Origin: Flavobacterium rivuli WB 3.3-2 = DSM 21788
GTDB taxonomy: Bacteria; Bacteroidota; Bacteroidia; Flavobacteriales; Flavobacteriaceae
Assembly (NCBI RefSeq): GCF_000378485.1
Contig: NZ_KB899969.1
Coordinates: 124,001-188,000 of the forward strand
Direction: 5' to 3'
DNA: 64,000 bases
Position 1 is the stretch's first letter. Each line of letters opens with the position of its first letter. Positions 44,844 to 54,530 of the stretch are shown here, in pieces. The position numbers and the translations under genes were made by a program. Below the pieces are notes generated by a model. It saw only the letters and a list, made by a program, of their open reading frames with translations, had not been told where the DNA came from and did not search any database.

Positions 44844-46409
44844 ATGAGAAAAACAGATTTATACGTGCGCGTAAGCACAGATGAGCAAGCCGATAAAGGG
44901 TATTCACAACGTAATCAGGAAGAAGTATTAAGAAGGTACTGTGAGATTAATTCCATTCAGGTTCGTAATGTAATTTACGAAGATCATTCTGCTAAAACTT
45001 TTATCAGGCCAGAGTGGAAAAAACTGGAGACTAACCTAAAAAAATACATGAGTAAAATTGATTTGGTTTTATTTACCAAATGGGATAGGTTCAGCCGTAA
45101 TGCGGGAGACGCTTACCAAATGATTAATAAATTAAGGTCATACGGCGTAGAACCACAGGCAATAGAGCAGCCATTAGACTTATCAGTACCTGAAAACAAA
45201 ATGATGCTTGCTTTTTATCTTGCTGCTCCTGAAGTGGAAAATGACCGCAGGGCATTAAATACGTTCCACGGAATGCGAAGAGCTAAAAAAGAAGGGCGTT
45301 GCCTTGGCATTGCACCGTTAGGCTATAAAAATTTAAGAAGCGACGATGGAAAAAAATACATAGGAATTAAAGAACCGCAAGCTTCGCTTATAATTTGGGC
45401 ATTTAAGGAGCTTGGCAAAGGGATTCTTGCTGCCGACCAAGTTCGCCAAGAAGTAAATCGGAAAGGCCTTGTTTGTAGCCGCGCCAATTTTTGGATGCTT
45501 GTCCGCAATCCGGTTTACTGTGGTAAAATCTTTATCCCAAAATATAAAGACGAAGATGCTCACTTCGTACCGGGTCTGCATGAGCCGCTTATTTCGGAAC
45601 CACTATTTTATAAAGTACAGGATTTATTAGATGGTAAAAAGCGCAAAGAGAGAATAAGAACGACTATTGAAGTAAAAGAGAACTTTCCACTAAGAGGCTT
45701 TCTGGTTTGCCCTCATTGCGACCGTATGCTTACAGGGAGTGCATCTAAAGGCATGTATAGCCTTTATTACTACTACCATTGTGTTTCTCCATGTAAATTT
45801 AGATACAGGGCTGATAAGCTTAATGTGATTTTTGAGGAAGAACTGCAAAAATATATACCTCACCCTGCCATTGAAGATTTGTACAAGGTTATTCTAAACG
45901 ATCTGTATAAGAGGCGCACCAGACAGCAGGAGAATGGGACAAAGGATATAGCCGAGCAAATTGATAAGCTAAACGCACGATTGTCTAAAGCAAGGGAGTT
46001 GTTATTATCTGAAACTATAGAGGGAAGGGAATATAAAGAGATTAAAACAGAATGCGAAAATAAGATCAACCGATTAGAAGCTGAGCTTTCTGAGGCATCT
46101 GGAAGACAAAACAATTCTCGAACTATATCGAACTTACTCAATGTCGCTGTAAATGTGCTATCTAGGCTCGATTTAATCTATAAAGAGGGTGATATTAGGA
46201 AGAAAAGAGAGATCATTAGTTCGATTTTTCCTGAAAAGATTTGTTTTGACGGAACTGAATATCGAACTTTTAGAGTGAACGAAGCGGCAAGGCTTATGTT
46301 TCTGTTTAACAGTGAGTTATGGAATAAAAAAAACCGGAAAAAAGATGATTTCTCACTCCTTTCCGGTCTTGTAGCCTCGCCAAGAATCGAACTTGGATCA
46401 AAAGTTTAG
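44844..46409 (+). CDS. Large serine recombinase reading into tRNA-Arg
   Basis: 521 residues. The N-terminal resolvase domain has the catalytic Ser in DLYVRVSTDEQ (Ser10) and VLFTKWDRFSRN; a recombinase domain follows (about 170-270), then a zinc ribbon (CPHCDRML ... YHC, about 290-315) and a coiled coil (about 365-435). This is a large serine recombinase that would integrate or excise the mobilizable element. The last residues SGLVASPRIELGSKV are read through the tRNA terminator and 38 bp of the tRNA-Arg 3' half, antisense, so the natural C-terminus probably has been altered by integration at the tRNA. Confidence 0.9.
   Translation: MRKTDLYVRVSTDEQADKGYSQRNQEEVLRRYCEINSIQVRNVIYEDHSAKTFIRPEWKKLETNLKKYMSKIDLVLFTKWDRFSRNAGDAYQMINKLRSYGVEPQAIEQPLDLSVPENKMMLAFYLAAPEVENDRRALNTFHGMRRAKKEGRCLGIAPLGYKNLRSDDGKKYIGIKEPQASLIIWAFKELGKGILAADQVRQEVNRKGLVCSRANFWMLVRNPVYCGKIFIPKYKDEDAHFVPGLHEPLISEPLFYKVQDLLDGKKRKERIRTTIEVKENFPLRGFLVCPHCDRMLTGSASKGMYSLYYYYHCVSPCKFRYRADKLNVIFEEELQKYIPHPAIEDLYKVILNDLYKRRTRQQENGTKDIAEQIDKLNARLSKARELLLSETIEGREYKEIKTECENKINRLEAELSEASGRQNNSRTISNLLNVAVNVLSRLDLIYKEGDIRKKREIISSIFPEKICFDGTEYRTFRVNEAARLMFLFNSELWNKKNRKKDDFSLLSGLVASPRIELGSKV
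46333..46367 (-). terminator. Terminator of tRNA-Arg
   Basis: ACCGGAAA ... TTTCCGGT hairpin; on the minus strand it is followed by a T run, 5 bp after the tRNA 3' end. It lies inside the recombinase frame on the other strand. Confidence 0.75.
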
Positions 46410-46443
46410 GAAACTCCCATTCTATCCGTTGAACTACGAAGCC
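46372..46443 (-). tRNA. tRNA-Arg (anticodon CCU)
   Basis: The minus strand folds as a cloverleaf: acceptor GGCTTCG/CGAGGCT (with G-U pairs at two positions), D-stem GTTC/GAAT, anticodon stem GGAGT/ACTTT around loop TTCCTAA (anticodon CCT), variable TGATC, T-arm CCAAG-TTCGATT-CTTGG, discriminator A; CCA is not encoded. This is the arginine AGG-reading tRNA. Its 3' end with flank (GGTCTTGTAGCCTC on the plus strand, 46365-46378) matches the repeats at 12593 and 19143, making it the likely target of the accessory island. Confidence 0.9.
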
Positions 46444-46556
46444 ATTATTTTCAGGGTGCAAATATAGTGAATAAAAATATATTTGTAAAGTATAATTTTA
46501 ATTTTTTAAATGTGATGCTGCGGGCGAAATCCCTATGAATTTTTATGAGACTGTAA

Positions 46557-47609
46557 CTAACTTGTTTTCAGTATGGCATTAATTGTATTTATTATATCGT
46601 CAATACCATTCTCGTTTGTATTAATGGCAATACTGCCGGAATTATAGGGCTCATATACCTTTTGGTTATTGCCCGAAAATAATCCCACTGTAGGTGTTTG
46701 CGATGCGCTTGCTAAATGCATAACACCGCTATCGGCACCCAAGAACACTTTAGTGTGTGCTAAAACTGCCCCCATTTCCCTGATGTCCATGCTATAAAAA
46801 GTAGGTGCTTTAAACCCTATTTGCGACACATTTTCTTTAGGCAGCAATTCTATAATGTTGTACCCGGGATATTCGGCAAGCATCCTTTGGTAAACAGGTT
46901 CCCACCATTCCGGCGGAAAACATTTGGCGCCCGTAGCATACGTAAAAACACAAATGGTTTCTTTATCGTTCTTTACAATGTTTTGCAATACGCGTTTACC
47001 GTTGGCAAGCTCATCTGTGCTTAGTTTAAGGTCTAATAAAGGTACCGGCCTGTCAGTTTCAGGAAAACCTAACTGGCTTATATAATGCCTGAAGTTGTAT
47101 ACGGCATACTTTGCCATGTGCCCATAATCAGGATGGCTTATAACGGCATCGGTAGCATCATCCCCAAAAAATTTATATTTAGCATTGGCAAATTGAACCG
47201 ATAAGCGTCCGGATGACGAATGTTTTACCACATTAATGGCAATGTCGTAACGGTGTTTTTTTATAGATACCCATTTGCCTATGTATTTAAACAGGTCTTT
47301 AAAAGGCTTTCCGGGCAACTGTATTACAAAATTTACATTCTCGTAGTTTTTAAAAAGTATGGGTGCAAGGCCGCCTTTTACAAAAACATCTATAGTACAG
47401 TCAGGAAACGTTGCAGTAACTTCCTGTAATAAAGGTGTAATGAGCAGGAGGTTGCCCAGCCTTCCGTTAGGGCGGCTAATCAGTATACGTTTTATGGTAG
47501 CACCGGCAGGTAGTGGGCTGTATTGCTTTTGTGCCGAATTACCTATGTTTTTTGTTAAGCCTTGTGTAGCTTTTCTTCGTATTCTGTTTATACTTTTCGG
47601 AATCTTCAT
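46557..47609 (-). CDS. Glycosyltransferase family 9 protein (heptosyltransferase-like)
   Basis: 350 residues. The GT9 N-terminal motif is ISRPNGRLGNLLLITPLLQEV and the donor-binding C-terminal part is FLGADSGVMHLASASQTPTVGLFSG. GT9 enzymes add heptose or related sugars to lipopolysaccharide core or similar glycans at the cytoplasmic face. The gene stands alone on the minus strand next to tRNA-Arg, so it is the first chromosomal gene right of the accessory region. Confidence 0.9.
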   Translation of the reverse strand: MKIPKSINRIRRKATQGLTKNIGNSAQKQYSPLPAGATIKRILISRPNGRLGNLLLITPLLQEVTATFPDCTIDVFVKGGLAPILFKNYENVNFVIQLPGKPFKDLFKYIGKWVSIKKHRYDIAINVVKHSSSGRLSVQFANAKYKFFGDDATDAVISHPDYGHMAKYAVYNFRHYISQLGFPETDRPVPLLDLKLSTDELANGKRVLQNIVKNDKETICVFTYATGAKCFPPEWWEPVYQRMLAEYPGYNIIELLPKENVSQIGFKAPTFYSMDIREMGAVLAHTKVFLGADSGVMHLASASQTPTVGLFSGNNQKVYEPYNSGSIAINTNENGIDDIINTINAILKTS

Positions 47610-47719
47610 TCAGGCGGCCTGTTTATTAAATATCAGTCAAAAATATAATTTTAAGTCCTAATATACTGTATAGCACCATTAAAATATGCTTAAGAATGTA
47701 AAATCAGGCTTTTGTTGCG

Positions 47720-48829
47720 CTATGATGCCACCTTAACAACTACCGGAGCGGGAAGGTAAGCATCCTTGCCAAATTTTTTCAGCATCCGGTAATGCGACCT
47801 TAAGGCCGATGTAAATGTAGGGTTCTCATTGTAGGGTATGTTGAATTCCAGAGCTGTTTGCTTTACGATCTTACCAATGGCACCGTAATGTATATGGCAT
47901 ATTTTAGGGAACAGGTGGTGTTCTATCTGGCGGTTTAGCCCGCCTAAAAAGAAGGCGGCCAAACGGTTATGGGTAGCAAAATTTGCAGTAGTGCGCATCT
48001 GGTGTTCGGCCCATGCCTCTTCTATATTGCCATCGTCATTGGGCATAGGGAAATCAGTGCCCTCTACAACGTGTGCTAACTGGAACACTAATCCCATGGT
48101 AAAACCCTGAGCAAATTGTAATGCAAGGAAACCAATTATAAACTGCCACCATGTAATATTTAATACCAATAGTGGTAATGCTATAAACAAAAAGTAATAC
48201 ACAGCTTTGTAAAAAAACAGATTAAAATATTCGGCCTTTGGATGATTATTTACCTGTTGGCCCACTTTTGCCTGAAAGAATTTCTTATAATCTTTACGCA
48301 ATGCCCATGATAATGATGCCAGTCCGTACAGGGGAAAAGCGTAAAGATGCTGGTAGCGCTGTGCCTTATTTACGGGTTCGTCGCCGCTAATACGAATAAG
48401 GCCGGGTGCAACGTCTATATCTTCGTCATGGCCGGGAATATTGGTGTAGGTATGGTGTACTACATTGTGGGTAATACTCCATACATAAGGGCTTGCGCCC
48501 AGTAAATTGAATATAAGCCCAAAACCTTTATTAATTTTTTTATCGGCCGAGAAAGAGCCATGTATAGCATCATGACACACGTTAAAGCCCACAAAGGCAC
48601 TAAAAACGCCAAGCCCCATGGCTAAGCCCAGCATTGCCCAGGCATTAAAAAAGTTACTTATTATAAGCCCGTAAAGCAATGCAAATCCGGTAAGGAACAC
48701 AGCAGTTTTAATCCACATGCTGCCATTGGCATTGCGCGACTGGCCACTTTCTTTAAAATACTGGTCTACGCGCAGGCGGGTAGTGGCCAAAAACTGGCAC
48801 TTAGAGGTAGTGTTAAATTTACATTTCAT
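47720..48829 (-). CDS. Membrane fatty-acid desaturase (acyl-CoA/lipid type)
   Basis: 369 residues from the ATG at 48829 (the frame opens 13 codons earlier). Three histidine boxes of membrane desaturases are seen: HDAIHGSF, HNVVHHTYTN and QIEHHLFP. Four to six membrane helices lie between them. The QxxHH third box is that of the front-end (delta-5/delta-6-like) desaturase group, so it puts double bonds into fatty acyl chains using di-iron and electrons from ferredoxin or cytochrome b5-like partners. There is no cytochrome b5 domain fused here. Cold adaptation of membranes is the usual role. Confidence 0.9.
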   Translation of the reverse strand: MKCKFNTTSKCQFLATTRLRVDQYFKESGQSRNANGSMWIKTAVFLTGFALLYGLIISNFFNAWAMLGLAMGLGVFSAFVGFNVCHDAIHGSFSADKKINKGFGLIFNLLGASPYVWSITHNVVHHTYTNIPGHDEDIDVAPGLIRISGDEPVNKAQRYQHLYAFPLYGLASLSWALRKDYKKFFQAKVGQQVNNHPKAEYFNLFFYKAVYYFLFIALPLLVLNITWWQFIIGFLALQFAQGFTMGLVFQLAHVVEGTDFPMPNDDGNIEEAWAEHQMRTTANFATHNRLAAFFLGGLNRQIEHHLFPKICHIHYGAIGKIVKQTALEFNIPYNENPTFTSALRSHYRMLKKFGKDAYLPAPVVVKVAS

Positions 48830-49257
48830 AATAAAAGAGGATAGCTGCAACTTTTTTTCACTGTCCAATCTTATTATTTACGTTGGTTAGGTGGCTAAGG
48901 TTTTTATTTGGGCGAATGCCTTATAAGTAATGGAAACCTTTGTATGCTGAAGTATTAATATCAACGCAAAAGTAAACGAATTAGTATAAAAACAGTTAAG
49001 TATGCAATATTTAATTTAGATATATGAAAATAACGTGCCAAAAGACAGGAAAGGCTGTTTATTTAACGTTAGTGTAATGAATGGTTAGCCTCAAATAATT
49101 GTTGAAACTGTTGCCTGTAGTAGTTAAGTTGTCAGGTTTTCAATAATTTAATTATATTTCCGTTTAAAACATTCAACAATAGTTAAAGTATTGCGGGTGT
49201 TGAAAATATGTGCGTAATTGTGCCGTCCTAAATATAATACAACTACAACTACCCTGC
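48830..49257. other. Intergenic stretch between desaturase and metalloprotease genes
   Basis: About 430 bp, divergent promoters expected. No gene, repeat or RNA recognised. Confidence 0.5.
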
Positions 49258-52200
49258 ATGAAAAAAACTTTACTTTCTCTTATTGCAATCTTATTGTGCT
49301 GTACTGCATATTCGCAGCAACAGCTTTGGCAATCTATCAGTAAAACAGATGTTGCCGCCTTGCCTAAAAATTTACGAGACAGCAACCCTACATCTTTTTT
49401 GCTGTATCACCTTAACCTTGATGCATTAAAAAGCCAGTTAGCAGGTGTGCCTTTGCGCGGTAGTGGTCAAACATCGGCTGTAATAATACCAATGCCCGAT
49501 GCCGAAGGGAATGTGCTGCATTTTCGTGTATACAAAGCCCCGGTAATGCACAAAGGCCTTTCAGTTAAATACCCTGGTATAGAATCTTACGTGGGGCAGT
49601 GCATAGAGCAGCCAGCAAGTATACTCAGGTTTAGCACCACGCTTTTTGGCCTGCATGCTATGGCATTAACCACAAGCCACGGCACCTGGTATATAGACCC
49701 ATACACTAAAGATGCCCAAAATTATATAGTATACAAACTTGCCGATTTGCAGACCAGTAAAACCTTTGCCTGCCATACGCATGATGAAGATAACGCTGCA
49801 CGCAGGTTAGCACCCGCAATTATTCCGCAGGCATTGCCACAGGATAATGGTAATTATAGAACGTACCGTGTTGCCATTGCCACAACAGTAGAATATTCTG
49901 CTTTCCAGATAGAGCAGGCAGGTTTGCAAAACGGAACCTACGAACAAAAAATGGAAGCTGTACTGGCGGCCATTACCGTTACACTAACCCGTGTAAGCAG
50001 TATGTTCGAGCGCGATCTTTCGGTTTCGTTACAGCTTGTGCCTAATAACGACCTTGTTGTTTTTATAGACGAAGACGAACTTAATAACGAAGATGCCGGT
50101 GCTTTACTAAATGAAGGCAATGCAGTTATATATGCCGCCATTGGTGCAGAAAATTTTGATATGGGACACAGTTTTGGTACTGCAGGCGGCGGGCTTGCTG
50201 CCGGGGCCCCCTGTTCAGATTTTAAGGCGGGTGCCATGACGGGGCTGGGCTCTCCCGTGGGCGATGGTTTCGATATTAATTATGTAGCTCACGAAATGGG
50301 GCACCAGTTTGGTGCAGGCCATACCTTTAATATTTTGTGCGGCGGTAACCGTGCAGATGATCTTGCTTACGAACCAGGGAGTGGCACCACCATTATGGCT
50401 TATGCAGGTGTGTGCGATCCTAATATACAATATTTTAGCGATGCCCAATTTCATGCCATTAGCATAGAGCAAATGCGTTACCGTATAAATAACGAGAGTA
50501 ACTGTGTGCCACTTGTACCTACAGGTAATATACCGCCTGTGGCAAATGCCGGTGCAAATTATGTAATACCCATGGGCACTGCTTTTATACTGGAAGGTAC
50601 AGCTACCGATGCTAACAATGATGCATTAACCTACGACTGGGAACAAATGAACAAAGAGATAAGCGAGCAGCCACCTTTGCCTACTGCTACAGGCGGGCCT
50701 AACTTTCGTTCGCTGCCCATAAGCGATTCTCCCAACCGCTTTATGCCACGTATTGAGGATGTATTAGAGAACAACCTTTTTCCCACTTGGGAAGTTATAC
50801 CTACCGTAGGCCGATCGTTGGATTTTGCTTTTACCGTACGCGATAACAACATCAATGGTGGCGAATCGGCTACCGATTATATGCATATAGATGTTATTCA
50901 GGCGGCAGGCCCTTTTGTGGTAACATCGCCCAATGCTGCTGTTACATGGCAGGCGGGTACTAACCACAATGTAACGTGGAATGTAGCCGGAACTACAGAG
51001 AATGGCGTTAACACCCCTTATGTAGACATTCTTCTTTCTACCGATGGTGGCTTTACCTATCCCGTAGTAGTTGCTGCCGGAGTGCCTAACGACGGGAGCG
51101 AGAGTATCATAGTCCCTAACCTGCCGGGACAGGGGCGTATTATGGTACGTGGGCACAACAATATCTTTTATGATATATCAAATACAAATTTTACCATTAC
51201 GCCTGCAGGCAGCACATTTGTTGCAACTGTAAATGGTGCGCAAACAATAGAGGCCTGTAAAGGTGCTACTGTAACATACATGTTAGATTATGAGGTTATA
51301 AACGGTTTTACAGGCACTACATTATTTACCCTGGCAGATTACCCTTTAAACGCAACCGTTACATTTTCGCCAACATCGCTAAATGCCGATGGGCAGGTTG
51401 AGGTAACAATTAGTACTACCAATACTTCGCCTCCGGGGTTGTATGCTATGACGGTTACAATGACATCCGGTACAGAGGTAAAAAGGGCTACGCTACACCT
51501 TAACCTGCTAAGTACCGATTTTGCCCAGTTGCAATTGCTTACCCCCGAAAACGGCGCGAACACACTTCCTGCCGAAGTGAGTTTTGACTGGTCTAACGAT
51601 GTTATTGCATCTTCATACCATTTACAGGTTGCTACAGATGCTGCTTTTAATACCATTGTAATAGATGTTGTAACACCGGTAAGTAATTACACTGCCACGC
51701 TTGCCGAAACGACTCATTATTACTGGAGGGTAGTAGGGGCTAATGCGGGTTGCGAGGGTACTTTTGGCAACAGCCATGATTTTACCACAGGCACGGCATT
51801 TTGCAATACTTATACTTCTGCCAATGTTCCATTGCCCATATCATGGGGGGATCCTTCTACTGCATCTACAACTATAGAAGTAGATGGCAATTTTACTTTA
51901 CAGGACATACAGGTAAGCCTTAATATTACACATAGCTGGATAGGCGATATCGTGGCAACACTTATTAGCCCTGCGGGTACGCGTACACTCCTTTTTAGCA
52001 GGCAGTGTGGCGATGGCGATAACGCAGCCGTTACTTTTAGCGATGATGGTGCGCCGCTTACCTGCCAGGGTGGCGATGCCTCTGTAAGGGGTTTACTTGC
52101 GCCTGCCGAAACTTTAAGCCGGTTATTGCAGGAGCAGGTAAATGGCACGTGGACTTTACAGATAGATGACGAAGAAGGTGGCGATGGCGGCGAACTTACT

Positions 52201-52509
52201 GCCTGGAGCCTTAACCTGTGCGGCCTTGAAACTTATATTGCAGGCGTTGCCCAAAATAAAGCGATAAACTTTATGATTTATCCTAACCCAAACAACGGCA
52301 GTTTTAATGTACAGTACAATGCTGTTAGCAATGCCCCTACAGCTATAAGCGTTTACGATATGCGCGGCAGGATGATCTATAATCAGGACAATGCGCCATC
52401 GGCAGGGTTAGTGTCGCAGCCGGTACAACTAAGTGCACAGTCCGGGGTGTATATTGTAAATGTTATACAGGGCGTTAACAAAAGCTCTAAAAAAATAGTG
52501 GTGGAATAA
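49258..52509 (+). CDS. T9SS-secreted reprolysin-type metalloprotease
   Basis: 1,083 residues from the ATG at 49258, which gives the signal peptide MKKTLLSLIAILLCCTAYSQ (the frame opens 16 codons earlier). The M12B-type catalytic site is HEMGHQFGAGH (about 345, HExxHxxGxxH) with a downstream Met-turn (TIMAYAG). After it come PKD/cadherin-like and fibronectin-III-like domains (from about 430), a proprotein-convertase P domain (about 855-985: SWIGDIVATLISPAGT) and a T9SS type A sorting domain (about 1008-1083: YPNPNNGSFNVQYNA). It is a large extracellular endopeptidase of the kind Flavobacteria use on proteins outside the cell. It is a single gene followed by hairpins. Confidence 0.92.
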   Translation: MKKTLLSLIAILLCCTAYSQQQLWQSISKTDVAALPKNLRDSNPTSFLLYHLNLDALKSQLAGVPLRGSGQTSAVIIPMPDAEGNVLHFRVYKAPVMHKGLSVKYPGIESYVGQCIEQPASILRFSTTLFGLHAMALTTSHGTWYIDPYTKDAQNYIVYKLADLQTSKTFACHTHDEDNAARRLAPAIIPQALPQDNGNYRTYRVAIATTVEYSAFQIEQAGLQNGTYEQKMEAVLAAITVTLTRVSSMFERDLSVSLQLVPNNDLVVFIDEDELNNEDAGALLNEGNAVIYAAIGAENFDMGHSFGTAGGGLAAGAPCSDFKAGAMTGLGSPVGDGFDINYVAHEMGHQFGAGHTFNILCGGNRADDLAYEPGSGTTIMAYAGVCDPNIQYFSDAQFHAISIEQMRYRINNESNCVPLVPTGNIPPVANAGANYVIPMGTAFILEGTATDANNDALTYDWEQMNKEISEQPPLPTATGGPNFRSLPISDSPNRFMPRIEDVLENNLFPTWEVIPTVGRSLDFAFTVRDNNINGGESATDYMHIDVIQAAGPFVVTSPNAAVTWQAGTNHNVTWNVAGTTENGVNTPYVDILLSTDGGFTYPVVVAAGVPNDGSESIIVPNLPGQGRIMVRGHNNIFYDISNTNFTITPAGSTFVATVNGAQTIEACKGATVTYMLDYEVINGFTGTTLFTLADYPLNATVTFSPTSLNADGQVEVTISTTNTSPPGLYAMTVTMTSGTEVKRATLHLNLLSTDFAQLQLLTPENGANTLPAEVSFDWSNDVIASSYHLQVATDAAFNTIVIDVVTPVSNYTATLAETTHYYWRVVGANAGCEGTFGNSHDFTTGTAFCNTYTSANVPLPISWGDPSTASTTIEVDGNFTLQDIQVSLNITHSWIGDIVATLISPAGTRTLLFSRQCGDGDNAAVTFSDDGAPLTCQGGDASVRGLLAPAETLSRLLQEQVNGTWTLQIDDEEGGDGGELTAWSLNLCGLETYIAGVAQNKAINFMIYPNPNNGSFNVQYNAVSNAPTAISVYDMRGRMIYNQDNAPSAGLVSQPVQLSAQSGVYIVNVIQGVNKSSKKIVVE

Positions 52510-52692
52510 TTTAAGAGTCTGCAAGTTTACATGTCATATTTGAGTGAAGCTTAAGGCGGCCTCATCTTTTTGCGTTAAGCAAATTATAAGGTAAGGCGTT
52601 AAAAACATTTGGTGTTTGAGCGTAGCGAGTTCAAATGTTTTAGCCGAAGCGAAATAATTTGTAGCTAAAAAAGATGTAGCCTTGAATTTTTG

Positions 52693-52761
52693 TTTCTTTT
52701 GTTTCAAGACAAAAGAAAATAATAAAACTTTTATGGCCTTCCTTTAATTAGGGAAGGCCAT
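52693..52761. terminator. Two hairpins in the 351-bp gap after the metalloprotease
   Basis: TTTCTTTTGT-ttcaag-ACAAAAGAAA (52693-52718) and ATGGCCTTCC-tttaattag-GGAAGGCCAT (52733-52761). The second is a strong 10-bp stem with a following T stretch, 220-250 bp past the stop. The rest of 52510-52860 shows short phrases reused elsewhere in the genome style (GCGTAGCGAGTTCAAATG) and no gene. Confidence 0.55.
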
Positions 52762-52860
52762 TTAATGTTCAAAGTTTAAGTTTAAAAAATAATTTAATTC
52801 CCATCCCAACCTTTGCAGTAATAATATGCTCTTTATATAAAAAGATAAAATCTGATTTAT

Positions 52861-54474
52861 ATGAAGAGAGCATTCCTGTTGCTATTGCTGCTAAGCGGCA
52901 TTGTAAACGCGCAAAAACCGGTCTTTACCACTGCTAAGGTAAAAGCTGCCACAGTATATTTTAATGCTGCCGAAATTACACAGGCAGCCACGGTAACGCT
53001 TCCTGCAGGCACATCTGAAATTGTGGTAAAAAACGTTGCTGATTATCTTAACGAGAATACAGTTCAAATAGGTGCGCCGGCATCGCTTACGGTATTATCG
53101 GTACAATTTACACGTGATTATATATCAGAATTTGAACCCGATGAAACTTCGCCACTTATTAAAAAAGTGAGGGACAGTATTAAACTGTTACAAAAGGAAA
53201 TTCAAAAAACCGGGGTGCTTAAAAACTCGGAGTTAAAAACACTTGAACTATTAGATAAAAATACTGTAGTTGCAGGGCAAAATACGGGACTTAGCGTAGC
53301 GGAACTTATCAAGCTTGCCGATTATTCTAAAGCAAAGTATACCGAAACCATGACCGCCTATAATGCTTTCATTGATAGGGAACAAAAGCTTAATGAAATA
53401 ATGTCGCGCCTAAACAGCCGACTGGAAACCAATACCAAACAGGCTGAGAAAACATCGGGTGGCAAACTGGTGCTCCAGGTAATGAACGAGCAGGCGGGAA
53501 GTGTTCCGTTAGATATTACCTACTTGTCGCCAAGCGCGTCATGGTCGCCATTTTACGACCTCAGGGCAGAGAATACATCGGGCCCTATAAACATGCTTTA
53601 CAAAGCACAGGTAGTACAGCAAACCGGCATCGACTGGAAAAAAGTAAAACTAACCCTAAGTAGTGGTAACCCTAACCAGAACAACCAGGCACCAATACTT
53701 AGTGCGTGGTTCTTAAGGTTTGGAATTAATCCGGCTTTAGCATATTCTCCCGGTGCGGCAAATACTATTCGCATACGAGGCTTAAGCAGTTCCGGCTACA
53801 GCAGTAATGCAGTTGCTAAATCTGAAGTGTCTACTGTTAGCAACTATACCACCATCAACGAGAACCAGCTTTCGGTTTCGTTTGATATTGATATTCCGTA
53901 CGATGTTTTATCTAACGGTAAACAGCACAGCGTGAGCCTTAAAGATATTAAGCTTCCCGCCACCTACAGGCATTATGCTGTACCAAAAGCAGACAAAGAA
54001 GCATTTCTTCTGGCTGAAATAAGTGACTATTCTAAATACAACCTGCTTAAAGGCGAAGCCAATATTATTTTTGAAGGCATGTATATAGGCAAAACCTTTA
54101 TTGACCCCAACCAAACGTCGGACACGCTTAATCTTAGTATGGGTCGCGACAAAAAGATATCCATCAAGAGGGAAAAAGTGGTAGAGAAATCGGGCACAAA
54201 ATTCCTGTCGTCTTATAAGGAACAAACGTTTACTTATGAAACCACCATTCGCAATAATAAAAAAGAGGCGGTGCAGCTTACTCTTAAGGACCAGTACCCT
54301 GTAAGTACAGATAAAGAAATTGAAGTGGAACTGTTGCAAAGTGATAAAGCTAAAGCTAATGCCGAAACAGGAGTGCTTACGTGGGAACTTAAACTGGCTC
54401 CCGGCGAGGCTAAGAAAGTGCGCATAAGTTATAAAGTTAAATACCCTAAAGACCGTAATATAGATAATTTGTAG
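52861..54474 (+). CDS. MuiA-family protein (DUF4140/DUF4139)
   Basis: 537 residues. Signal peptide MKRAFLLLLLLSGIVNAQ. An N-terminal DUF4140-type domain (about 25-125, KVKAATVYFNAAEIT) is followed by a coiled coil (about 110-215) and the C-terminal DUF4139 domain (about 220-530: ITYLSPSASWSPFYDLRA, and LTWELKLAPGEAKKVRISYKVKYPKD). These are periplasmic/surface proteins sometimes called mucoidy inhibitor MuiA; the activity is not known. Residues of about 300-320 contain NTIRIRGLSSSG, a phrase like the TonB-receptor plug. It is a single gene; a short MITE-like fragment follows at 54494. Confidence 0.85.
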   Translation: MKRAFLLLLLLSGIVNAQKPVFTTAKVKAATVYFNAAEITQAATVTLPAGTSEIVVKNVADYLNENTVQIGAPASLTVLSVQFTRDYISEFEPDETSPLIKKVRDSIKLLQKEIQKTGVLKNSELKTLELLDKNTVVAGQNTGLSVAELIKLADYSKAKYTETMTAYNAFIDREQKLNEIMSRLNSRLETNTKQAEKTSGGKLVLQVMNEQAGSVPLDITYLSPSASWSPFYDLRAENTSGPINMLYKAQVVQQTGIDWKKVKLTLSSGNPNQNNQAPILSAWFLRFGINPALAYSPGAANTIRIRGLSSSGYSSNAVAKSEVSTVSNYTTINENQLSVSFDIDIPYDVLSNGKQHSVSLKDIKLPATYRHYAVPKADKEAFLLAEISDYSKYNLLKGEANIIFEGMYIGKTFIDPNQTSDTLNLSMGRDKKISIKREKVVEKSGTKFLSSYKEQTFTYETTIRNNKKEAVQLTLKDQYPVSTDKEIEVELLQSDKAKANAETGVLTWELKLAPGEAKKVRISYKVKYPKDRNIDNL

Positions 54475-54493
54475 AGGTTAATATTTGTAATGC

Positions 54494-54530
54494 AGCTGGC
54501 TCCCCTCTTGAGAGGGGTTGGGGGTATGTT
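54494..54530. repeat. Fragment of the MITE-like repeat
   Basis: CTGGCTCCCCTCTTGAGAGGGGTTGGGGGTATG: resembles the inner part of the repeat at 1955-2158 and is itself a small palindrome (CCCCTCTTGAGAGGGG). It lies in the 290-bp gap before the first dehydrogenase gene. Confidence 0.5.

Noticed and set aside
35925..46409. A self-conjugative element
   Set aside because: Relaxase and MobC are present, but no type IV secretion or coupling protein genes are in the window.
53908..54339. 143-codon minus-strand frame within the MuiA-like gene
   Set aside because: Antisense shadow; no start context and no recognisable domain.
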